Below are positions 1-6,176 of a stretch of DNA of 20,268 bases, one piece after another (the first letter of the stretch is position 1; every line of letters begins with the position of its first letter). The notes under the pieces were generated by a model. That model was not told the origin of the DNA and ran no database searches. It saw only the letters and a program-made list of their open reading frames with translations. The DNA is from Firmicutes bacterium UBA5559 (GTDB lineage Bacteria; Bacillota; Clostridia; Peptostreptococcales; Anaerovoracaceae). The position numbers and the translations under genes are program-made. Location: the NCBI GenBank assembly GCA_002425705.1, contig DIMT01000004.1, positions 1,964 through 22,231 of the forward strand. The letters run 5' to 3'.

Positions 1-898
1 TATTCCGGATAATTATAAGGTCCTGTTCCTCCAGGGAGGCGGAACCCTTCAGTTCGCCATGGTTCCCCTGAACCTGCTGCGAAACTCCAAAAAAGCCGAC
101 TATGTGGTCACCGGGGCCTGGGCCCAGAAGGCAACGGCGGAAGCTAAAAAATTCGGCGATATCCGGATTGCCGGTTCTTCGGAAGAACAGAATTTTACCT
201 TCATTCCAAAACTGAAGAAGGAAGACTTCCGAACCGATGCCGATTACGTCCATATCACGCTGAACAACACCATTTATGGCACCCGGTTCCCGGAACTGCC
301 GGACACGGGAGATGTTCCCCTGGTAGCGGATATGTCCTCCAATATTTTATCGGAAGAAATTGACGTGACCCGTTTTGGCCTGATTTATGCCGGAGCTCAG
401 AAAAACGTGGGACCTGCCGGTGTGACCATCGTCATCATCCGGGAAGATCTGATCGGCCATGCGGCCAAGGAAGTTCCAACTTATCTGGATTATAAGATTC
501 ATGCAGATAATGGCTCCATGTATAACACTCCCCCTTGCTTCGGCGTTTACGTAGCCGGCCAGGTGTTCAAAAAAATTAAAAACACCGGTGGTGTAGCAGC
601 TATGGAAAAGCTGAACCGGGAAAAAGCAGAAAAACTGTATCGGTACATCGATGAAAGCAACCTGTACAGTTGTCCCGTTGCTGAGGAGGATCGGTCTTTG
701 ATGAACGTAGTCTTCGTCACTGGCGACAAGGACCTGGACAAGAAGTTTACCAGCCAGTCCAAGGAAGTTGGTCTGGTCAACCTGGGGGGTCATCGGTCTA
801 TCGGCGGCATGCGGGCCAGCATCTACAACGCCATGCCCATGGAGGGAGTAGACGCCCTCATCGACTTCATGAAAAAATTTGAGGCAGAAAACAAATAG
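1..898 (+). CDS. serC: Phosphoserine aminotransferase (SerC), 5'-truncated by the window edge
   Basis: PLP-dependent transaminase that converts 3-phosphohydroxypyruvate and glutamate to phosphoserine in serine synthesis; it acts in the cytoplasm. The frame is open from base 2, and the first residues seen (IPDNYKVLFLQGGGTLQFAM) belong to the interior of the family, so the ATG at 59 is not the start. About 298 of the usual roughly 360 residues are present. The PLP lysine lies in YAGAQKNVGPAG (about 404-420), and the HRSIGGMRASIYNAMP block near the C-terminus is typical of SerC. One oddity is the cofactor-loop motif, which reads GGGT where the family usually has GGAS. The stop at 896-898 is followed 12 bases later by apgM, whose ribosome binding site overlaps this stop, so the two are probably co-transcribed. 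No serA is visible on this side; it could lie upstream of the window. Confidence 0.95.
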   Translation, partial: IPDNYKVLFLQGGGTLQFAMVPLNLLRNSKKADYVVTGAWAQKATAEAKKFGDIRIAGSSEEQNFTFIPKLKKEDFRTDADYVHITLNNTIYGTRFPELPDTGDVPLVADMSSNILSEEIDVTRFGLIYAGAQKNVGPAGVTIVIIREDLIGHAAKEVPTYLDYKIHADNGSMYNTPPCFGVYVAGQVFKKIKNTGGVAAMEKLNREKAEKLYRYIDESNLYSCPVAEEDRSLMNVVFVTGDKDLDKKFTSQSKEVGLVNLGGHRSIGGMRASIYNAMPMEGVDALIDFMKKFEAENK

Positions 899-910
899 GA
901 GAAGCAACGA

Positions 911-2122
911 ATGAAATACTTAATACTGGTTCCGGATGGAGCAGGCGACGAACCCCTGGAACAGTTGGGCGGAAAGACCCCCCTGCAGGCGGCCCGTATG
1001 CCTGCAGTAAATAAATTGGCAGCCCGTGGAATCGTGGGAATGGTGAAGACCATTCCCGACGGGGTGGCCCCGGGAAGCGATGCAGCCAACTTATCCGTCA
1101 TGGGCTATGACCCGGCAGTGTACCTGACCGGCCGTTCTCCCCTGGAGGCCGCCAGCATCGGTATTGATATGGCGGACACGGATGTGGCCTTCCGAGCCAA
1201 CATCATAACCCTGGAAGGGGAAGGTGCCTATGAAGACCTGACCATTCTGGACCACAGCAGCGGAGACATCACCACCGAAGAAGCGGACCAGCTGATCCAG
1301 TCGGTGGAAAAAGCCCTTGGAACGGATAGCATCCATTTCTATACCGGCGTCAGTTATCGGCACTGCATGATCGTCAACAACGGATCCACCGATTACCAAT
1401 TGACGCCCCCCCATGATGTGCTGACCCAGAAGGCGGGAGCCCATCTCCCCAAAGGGGACGGTGCGGAATTCATCATCGAATTGATGAAAAAAAGCTACGA
1501 AATCCTGAAGGATCATCCCGTCAACCGGGCCCGGATGGAAAAGGGCCTTAGGCCGGCCAACTCTCTGTGGATCTGGGGGCAGGGTAAAAAGCCTTCCCTG
1601 TCTTCCTTTTATGATAAGTACCGGATTCATGGTACTGCCATTTCCGCGGTAGACCTGATTAAGGGGATTGCCCTTTGCGCCGGGCTGGATTCCGTGGATG
1701 TAGAAGGGGCCACCGGCACCCTGCACACCAATTTCGATGGGAAGACCCAGGCCGCCATCGCCGAGTATGAAAAGGGAAAAGACTTCATTTACATGCATTT
1801 GGAAGCCCCCGATGAGTGTTCCCATCAGGGGGACCTGGAAGGAAAGATCAAATCTCTGGAAATCATCGATGAAAAGGTGCTGGCGCCCATCGCCGAGTAT
1901 CTGATGGCCACCGGAGAGGATTTCCGCATCCTGGTTGTGCCGGACCATCGGACCCCCATTCGGATCCGGACCCATTCTTCGGACCCGGTTCCCTTCGTGA
2001 TCTACAGCAGCAAGAATCAGGAGTATGTCAATGAAAGCAACCGGTTCGATGAGGAATCCGGCGCCGGAGGCATGTACTTTGACAGCGGCTTTGCACTAGC
2101 CGATTACTTTTTTGCCCGGTAG
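911..2122 (+). CDS. apgM: Cofactor-independent phosphoglycerate mutase, archaeal (ApgM) type
   Basis: 403-residue member of the alkaline phosphatase-like metalloenzyme superfamily, about the normal length for ApgM. It starts MKYLILVPDGAGDEPLEQLG, where Asp9 is the expected first metal ligand. The GSDAANLSVMGYDP block (residues 55-68) should hold the nucleophilic serine. HLEAPDECSHQGD and VVPDHRTPIRIRTHSSDP (Asp345-His346 and the following His) supply the remaining metal ligands. AGGAG at 897-901 lies 9 bases before the ATG and overlaps the serC stop. Family knowledge: it interconverts 3- and 2-phosphoglycerate, but a bacterial subgroup has been proposed to act as a homoserine kinase. The serC neighbour makes a role at the 3-phosphoglycerate/serine branch plausible. 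Function within the family is less certain than the family itself. Confidence 0.9.
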   Translation: MKYLILVPDGAGDEPLEQLGGKTPLQAARMPAVNKLAARGIVGMVKTIPDGVAPGSDAANLSVMGYDPAVYLTGRSPLEAASIGIDMADTDVAFRANIITLEGEGAYEDLTILDHSSGDITTEEADQLIQSVEKALGTDSIHFYTGVSYRHCMIVNNGSTDYQLTPPHDVLTQKAGAHLPKGDGAEFIIELMKKSYEILKDHPVNRARMEKGLRPANSLWIWGQGKKPSLSSFYDKYRIHGTAISAVDLIKGIALCAGLDSVDVEGATGTLHTNFDGKTQAAIAEYEKGKDFIYMHLEAPDECSHQGDLEGKIKSLEIIDEKVLAPIAEYLMATGEDFRILVVPDHRTPIRIRTHSSDPVPFVIYSSKNQEYVNESNRFDEESGAGGMYFDSGFALADYFFAR

Positions 2123-2124
2123 GG

Positions 2125-2153
2125 TTGCCCGTTAAGACTGAGAAAGACATTAT
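2125..2153 (+). promoter_or_regulatory. Possible weak SigA promoter for the carboxypeptidase gene
   Basis: TTGCCC (2125-2130) and CATTAT (2148-2153) are separated by 17 bases; each hexamer matches the consensus at 4 of 6 positions. It sits in the only gap (52 bases) between apgM and the next gene, and I see no terminator there. The downstream genes may instead be read through from serC-apgM. Confidence 0.35.
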
Positions 2154-2174
2154 CGTCATAACAGAAAGGGAACC

Positions 2175-3512
2175 ATGAGAAAATTCATACTCATTATGCT
2201 GACGATCCTCTCGGTTCTGTGCCTCCCTGTCCGCCCGGTCATGGCGTTGACAGAGCCTCCCGCTATCGTGGCAGTCGGCGGCGTAGTTATCGATGCAGAG
2301 TTGGGAACGGTCTTGTTTGATAAATATAAAGATGAAAAGCTGGAGCCGGCCAGCACCACCAAGGTGATGACCGCACTCCTGACCCTGGAAAACCTGGAGC
2401 TGGATAAAAAAGTCATCATCGATGAAGAAACATCCTTCACTCCCGGCAGCCGAATCTATCTGCTGGAGGGGGAAGAGGTCACCGTGGATCAGCTGCTCCA
2501 CGCCCTGCTGATTGAATCCGCCAACGATGCAGCAATGGCTCTGGCCAAGGAAATATCCGGATCGGTGGAGGAATTTGCCAAGCTGATGAATCAGCGGGCC
2601 AAGGAACTGGGGGCTGAAAATACCAATTTCGTCAATCCCCATGGCCTTCACGCAGAGGGTCATCTGTCCACCGCCTACGACTTGGCTCTGATTGCCCGGG
2701 AAGCAATGAAAAACCCGGTTTTCCGGGAATATGTACTGACCTATCAGTATACCATTCCGGCCACCAATAAGCAGCCCACCCGCTATTTGTACAATACCAA
2801 CCGGCTGATTTACGACGGGCGGACCAAAGTGGATGCGGCTGGTGTCCTAAGGCCGGCCAAATATGAGGGGGCCACGGGAATCAAGACCGGATATACACCG
2901 GAAGCGGGAGGATGCCTGGTGGCATCTGCCTCCCGGGACGGCAGTGAATTTATTTCCGTGGTTCTGAAATCCACGGATCTTGGACGTTTCGGAGACAGCA
3001 TTGCCCTGTTGGATTACGCCTTTGCCAATTACAAATCGGTGGTAGCCGTCAAGGCTGGCGACGATATGGGAACCATCCCGGTGAGGGGTGGCGCGGTACG
3101 ACAGGCAACTCTGGTACTGGAACGAGACGGAGGGGTTACCCTGCCCAGGGAAGCCTCGGAAGAAATCGTTACCACCAAAACGATTCTGGAAGAAAAAATT
3201 AAAGCTCCTGTAACCAAAGGACAGAAAATCGGAGTGGTTGAGGTTTACGAAGGAGACGTGCTTCGGGATCAGGTTCCCATCGTTGCATCGGAAGAGGTTC
3301 CCCAGGGAACGATCCTTTCTTATGTGGGGATTGAGGATGAAACAGCCTTCAAGGTTTTCTTCTTTCTGAAGATCATAGGAGCGGTTTTGGGGGCACTGAT
3401 TTTGATCCTGCTCCTCTATATCCTGATTCGCAGACAGCAGATTCGTAAAAAGAAGCGATTGCGCCAGAAACGGCTGATGGAGCTGGCAAAGGAAAGAAAT
3501 GTTCGATATTAA
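2175..3512 (+). CDS. D-alanyl-D-alanine carboxypeptidase, peptidase S11 (DacF/PBP5-like)
   Basis: Low-molecular-weight penicillin-binding protein that trims the terminal D-Ala from peptidoglycan stem peptides outside the membrane. It has 445 residues. A signal peptide covers about residues 1-24, ending PVMA. All three active-site motifs of the serine peptidase are present: SxxK as S60-T-T-K63, SxN as S115-A-N117 and KTG at 237-239. A beta-rich C-terminal domain follows (about 280-385), then a membrane helix (about 394-418) and a highly basic tail, RRQQIRKKKRLRQKRL. The protein is therefore anchored by a transmembrane helix rather than by the amphipathic helix of classical PBP5. GAAAGGGAACC stands before the ATG as ribosome binding site. 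The last 14 bases overlap the start of uvrC, implying translational coupling. The exact paralogue (DacA, DacB or DacF) cannot be fixed from sequence. Confidence 0.93.
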   Translation: MRKFILIMLTILSVLCLPVRPVMALTEPPAIVAVGGVVIDAELGTVLFDKYKDEKLEPASTTKVMTALLTLENLELDKKVIIDEETSFTPGSRIYLLEGEEVTVDQLLHALLIESANDAAMALAKEISGSVEEFAKLMNQRAKELGAENTNFVNPHGLHAEGHLSTAYDLALIAREAMKNPVFREYVLTYQYTIPATNKQPTRYLYNTNRLIYDGRTKVDAAGVLRPAKYEGATGIKTGYTPEAGGCLVASASRDGSEFISVVLKSTDLGRFGDSIALLDYAFANYKSVVAVKAGDDMGTIPVRGGAVRQATLVLERDGGVTLPREASEEIVTTKTILEEKIKAPVTKGQKIGVVEVYEGDVLRDQVPIVASEEVPQGTILSYVGIEDETAFKVFFFLKIIGAVLGALILILLLYILIRRQQIRKKKRLRQKRLMELAKERNVRY

Positions 3513-5394
3513 GGAAAATCTGAAAAAACTCCCGGACAAACCGGGAGTTTACCTGCATAAGGACAAAATGGGGCAGGTCATCTATGTGGGGAAGGCTTCT
3601 TCCCTCAAGAATCGGGTCCGCCAGTATTTTCAGTCCTCCCGGTCTATGGACCCGAAGGTTCGGGCCCTGGTTTCCCATATCGCTGAATTTGAATACATTA
3701 CCACTGCTTCCGAGATGGAAGCCCTGATCCTGGAATGCAACCTGATCAAGCAGCATATGCCCAAATACAACGTGCTGCTTCGGGATGACAAGACCTATCC
3801 CTACATTAAAATCACCCTGGGAGAGGAATACCCCAGACTGGTCAAGACCCGCCGGCTGGAAAAGGACGGAGCCCGGTATTTCGGCCCCTATGCCGACGTG
3901 ACTTCTGTGAACCAGATTCTGGACCTGCTCAATCACATCTACCGGCTGAAGCGGTGTTCTGCCCGGAGCTTCCCGGAAAATTTCCGCCCCTGCCTCAACT
4001 ATCACATCGGTGAGTGTAGCGGTGGCTGCATCAAGGCTATTTCCAGGGAAGAATATATGGAAGGGATTCAGCAGGTCATCCAGTTCCTGAACGGTAAAAC
4101 CGGACCCTTGTTGGATTCCCTGAAACAACAGATGGAGACGGCTTCCGAAAATCTCCATTTTGAAGCAGCAGCCGAATTCCGGGACTGCATCCTTTCCGTC
4201 AAGAGCCTGGAACAGAAACAGAATGTGGTAATTCTGGGAGCGGGGGATATTGACATCCTGACCATCCTCCAGGGAGCCCGGAATTATTACGGCGTCCTTT
4301 TTTATCTGAGGGACGGGAAACTGTCGGGACGGGACCTTGTTCCGCTTCAGGTATCCGAGGAGGATTCCCGGGAAGACATGACCAAGGCGTTTATTGAACA
4401 GTATTACAGCGATACCCGGAAAGTGCCCGGCGAGATTCTGATTCAGTATGACATTCCGGAAAAGGAGCTGCTGGAAGAGTTCCTTTCTGATCTGGCAGGA
4501 AGAAGGGTTCGAATCACCCACCCTCTGAGGGGGGAGAAAAAAGCCACCCTAGAGCTTGTTAAAAAAGACCTGATTGAAATGGCCGGAAGCGTGGATGCCA
4601 AGGCCCTGCATGAAGAGGAGCGGGAAAAGCTTCTCGGAGAAGAAATGGAGGGAATCTTCAATGAGTATGATGTTCTTAATGGCGGGAGCGGTGGTGGTTC
4701 TTGCGGTGATCGTGGTTCTGGTGCTGGTTCTGAAATAAGGAAGTTCCGGATAGAGGCCTACGATATTTCCAATATCAACGGAGTTGATTCGGTAGGAGCC
4801 ATGGTGGTCTTTGCAGGGGCGAAAAAGGTCCAGAAGGATTATCGGCGGTTCCGGATCCGGACAGTGGAAGGCCCCAACGATTATGGCAGCCTGCAGGAAG
4901 TGGTCTACCGCCGGTTTAAAAGGCTGCAGGAAGGAGACCCCGGTTTTGCCCGGATGCCCGATGCCTTGTTTATCGACGGAGGGATCGGTCAGGTACAGGT
5001 CGTCGTCAAAGTTCTGAATGCGATGAAAATCAATCTGCCGGTTTTCGGTATGGCCAAGGACGACAGCCATCGGACCAAGGAACTGGTTTTTCTCACCCGG
5101 GAAGGCACCATGACCATTCCGCTCCGGGAGCGGCCCTTGCTGTTCCGATACGTGGGGACGATTCAGGAAGAGGTTCACCGGTTTGCCATCGAGTACCACC
5201 GGGGACTTCGGGGGAAAAAGATTCAGAAATCCGCATTGGATGAGATTGCCGGAATCGGGCCGACAAAGAGGAATCGTCTGCTGACCGCCTTCGGCAGCAT
5301 CGACGCCATCCGAAAAGCCAGCCTGGAGGAACTGATTCAAGTGGAAGGAATCCGGCCAGTGGACGCTGAAAATATCCGCAGTTTTTTTCAATGA
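3499..5394 (+). CDS. uvrC: UvrABC excinuclease subunit C
   Basis: Makes the two incisions in nucleotide excision repair after UvrA/UvrB damage recognition. It has 631 residues. The GIY-YIG nuclease (about 10-90) shows KPGVYLHKD and VIYVGKASSLKNRVRQYF. A Cys-rich segment around C153-C178 is followed by a UVR (UvrB-binding) helix pair near 205-240. The RNase H-like half contains EAYDISNINGVDSVG, ALFIDGGIGQVQ and EEVHRFAIEYHR, holding the catalytic Asp, Asp and His. Tandem helix-hairpin-helix motifs (DEIAGIGPTKRNRLL and onward) end the protein. Its start lies inside the carboxypeptidase gene, with AAAGGA just upstream. A glycine/serine-rich stretch (about 394-411) sits between the two nuclease halves where relatives usually carry an ordinary helical linker; its DNA also encodes a hydrophobic peptide in another frame. 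A perfect 10-bp hairpin lies in codons 10-18. Confidence 0.97.
   Translation: MFDIKENLKKLPDKPGVYLHKDKMGQVIYVGKASSLKNRVRQYFQSSRSMDPKVRALVSHIAEFEYITTASEMEALILECNLIKQHMPKYNVLLRDDKTYPYIKITLGEEYPRLVKTRRLEKDGARYFGPYADVTSVNQILDLLNHIYRLKRCSARSFPENFRPCLNYHIGECSGGCIKAISREEYMEGIQQVIQFLNGKTGPLLDSLKQQMETASENLHFEAAAEFRDCILSVKSLEQKQNVVILGAGDIDILTILQGARNYYGVLFYLRDGKLSGRDLVPLQVSEEDSREDMTKAFIEQYYSDTRKVPGEILIQYDIPEKELLEEFLSDLAGRRVRITHPLRGEKKATLELVKKDLIEMAGSVDAKALHEEEREKLLGEEMEGIFNEYDVLNGGSGGGSCGDRGSGAGSEIRKFRIEAYDISNINGVDSVGAMVVFAGAKKVQKDYRRFRIRTVEGPNDYGSLQEVVYRRFKRLQEGDPGFARMPDALFIDGGIGQVQVVVKVLNAMKINLPVFGMAKDDSHRTKELVFLTREGTMTIPLRERPLLFRYVGTIQEEVHRFAIEYHRGLRGKKIQKSALDEIAGIGPTKRNRLLTAFGSIDAIRKASLEELIQVEGIRPVDAENIRSFFQ
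3526..3550 (+). repeat. Perfect 10-bp inverted repeat in the first codons of uvrC
   Basis: AAACTCCCGG (3526-3535), the loop ACAAA, and CCGGGAGTTT (3541-3550) form an uninterrupted stem just downstream of the carboxypeptidase stop. It encodes the conserved KLPDKPGV segment. It resembles a terminator or attenuator stem, but only three U residues follow before ACC, so strong termination is unlikely. Confidence 0.6.
4661..4738 (+). other. Candidate 25-residue hydrophobic ORF nested in uvrC (+1 frame)
   Basis: Out of frame inside uvrC, an ATG at 4661 opens 25 codons ending at TAA 4736-4738. The peptide begins MSMMFLMAGAVVVLAVI and continues with only Val/Leu before a final Lys, which is exactly one membrane helix. 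GGAGGG at 4647-4652 lies 8 bases before this ATG, a near-ideal ribosome binding site. The caution is that GGT-rich Gly codons read one base later become GTG/GTT Val codons, so a Gly/Ser linker automatically yields a Val-rich shadow. I mark it as a candidate, not an established gene. Confidence 0.25.
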
Positions 5395-5401
5395 TTTATC
5401 G

Positions 5402-5430
5402 TTGAACTGGCGGGAAAATAATGATATAGT
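5402..5430 (+). promoter_or_regulatory. SigA-type promoter for the DUF1292 gene
   Basis: TTGAAC (5402-5407) and TATAGT (5425-5430) are separated by 17 bases, immediately after the uvrC stop. It should give a leader of about 70 bases before the ATG at 5507. It indicates that the DUF1292 gene can be expressed independently of uvrC. Confidence 0.75.
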
Positions 5431-5506
5431 AATAAATAGCAATATTCAGGCTAAAGTGCCGGTGTATTGCCGCTGGAGATAGAAATACCAAATGGAGGTG
5501 AATGAG

Positions 5507-5830
5507 ATGACAGAAAAGAAAAATCCGTGCGAATCCGGGAACTACGATGATGTTCTGGAATGTGCAGTAGGCGAAGTGGATGAGGATGCAGATTACATCA
5601 CACTGGAATTTGATGACGGCGTTGAGCTGGAATGCGAAATCATGGGTGTGTTCGACTGCGAAGGAAAAGAGTATATTGCGCTGATTCCGGGAGACGGAAG
5701 CGACGACGTTTACCTCTACGGCTACAAGGAAGTCGGGGAAGACGAATTTGAACTGGTTGACATCGATGATGACAAAGAGTTCGAAAAGGTTGCCAGTGCA
5801 TTTGAAAAAATCACTGTGGAAGAAGAATAA
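5507..5830 (+). CDS. DUF1292 domain protein (YrzB-like), very acidic
   Basis: Small cytoplasmic protein of 107 residues matching the DUF1292 family of Bacillota, whose function is not established. The core runs from about residue 20 to 85 and has the expected alternating beta pattern (DYITLEFDDGVELECEIMGV, EYIALIP, DVYLYGYKE, FELVDI). It is strikingly rich in Asp and Glu and ends KITVEEE. GGAGGTGA at 5494-5501, 5 bases before the ATG at 5507, decides the start; an in-frame ATG at 5492 overlaps this ribosome binding site and is rejected. The gene stands alone: it has its own promoter and a terminator about 30 bases after its stop. In other Bacillota DUF1292 genes often sit near the yrrK/yqgF and alaS genes, which are absent here. 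Confidence 0.88.
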   Translation: MTEKKNPCESGNYDDVLECAVGEVDEDADYITLEFDDGVELECEIMGVFDCEGKEYIALIPGDGSDDVYLYGYKEVGEDEFELVDIDDDKEFEKVASAFEKITVEEE

Positions 5831-5858
5831 ACAGTCCGGAGAATCAACGATAAAAATT

Positions 5859-5890
5859 GACCTGCCCAGGCGGCAGGTCATATTTTTTTG
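5859..5890. terminator. Bidirectional intrinsic terminator
   Basis: GACCTGCC (5859-5866), a 5-base loop and GGCAGGTC (5872-5879) are followed by ATATTTTTTT. On the opposite strand the same stem is followed by AATTTTTAT. It therefore serves both the DUF1292 gene and the convergent small membrane protein gene. Confidence 0.85.
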
Positions 5891-5901
5891 GTTCAGGATA
5901 G

Positions 5902-6063
5902 TCAGTATCGGGCGTTTCGAAGGAATCCCAGACCCAGTATGGTAAAGAGGATCAGGCCAGTCACATGGAAGGACTCCATTTCCTTGGTCAGGATGTTGAC
6001 GAGGAAATAAACGGCTCCCAGCAGCAGAACGATTCCGACGATCATTTTTTTCTTGTCTTTCAT
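5902..6063 (-). CDS. 53-residue two-helix membrane protein, function unknown
   Basis: Unrecognised small gene on the minus strand. The protein starts MKDKKKMIVGIVLLLGAVYF; a basic N-terminus is followed by a first membrane helix (about 8-25), a short polar turn containing TKEMESFH, a second helix (about 34-48) and the C-terminal residues RNARY. The start is fixed by AGGAGG (complement of 6068-6073) four bases before the ATG. A full-consensus promoter lies upstream and a terminator just beyond the stop, so this is a complete single-gene transcription unit. A longer frame beginning at 6129 is rejected because it starts upstream of the predicted transcription start. It could be a small stress or membrane-complex protein, but nothing in the sequence identifies a role. 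Confidence 0.7.
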   Translation of the reverse strand: MKDKKKMIVGIVLLLGAVYFLVNILTKEMESFHVTGLILFTILGLGFLRNARY

Positions 6064-6100
6064 AAAACCTCCTGTGGATCCCGAAGGATTCTTCTGGTCC

Positions 6101-6129
6101 ATTATAAAAGTAATTGTGTTTTTTGTCAA
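6101..6129 (-). promoter_or_regulatory. Full-consensus SigA promoter for the small membrane protein
   Basis: On the minus strand TTGACA (complement of 6124-6129), a 17-base spacer and TATAAT (complement of 6101-6106) match the consensus at all twelve positions. Predicted transcription starts near 6094, about 30 bases before the ATG. It is the best promoter in the window. Confidence 0.88.
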
Positions 6130-6142
6130 ATTGAGGTAAAGT
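6114..6142 (+). promoter_or_regulatory. Possible promoter for the FAD protein and xpt
   Basis: TTGTGT (6114-6119) and TAAAGT (6137-6142) are 17 bases apart on the plus strand, overlapping the divergent minus-strand promoter. The hexamers are only fair matches. A promoter is expected here because a terminator closes the upstream unit. Confidence 0.35.
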
Positions 6143-6176
6143 ATTTGTTGTATGTTTAAAAATTCGGAGGAACAAA

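Noticed and set aside
3373..4521. Long minus-strand open frame (382 codons) opposite the carboxypeptidase and uvrC genes
   Set aside because: It lies wholly over well-identified genes, has a His/Phe/Pro/Gln-rich composition typical of an antisense shadow, and shows no recognisable family. The same holds for the minus-strand frames at 1091-1975, 6156-7064, 12197-13489 and 14946-15902.
5902..6129. 75-codon version of the small membrane protein starting at 6129
   Set aside because: The consensus promoter's -10 lies at 6101-6106 on the same strand, so that start would be upstream of the transcript; the AGGAGG-preceded ATG at 6063 is better.
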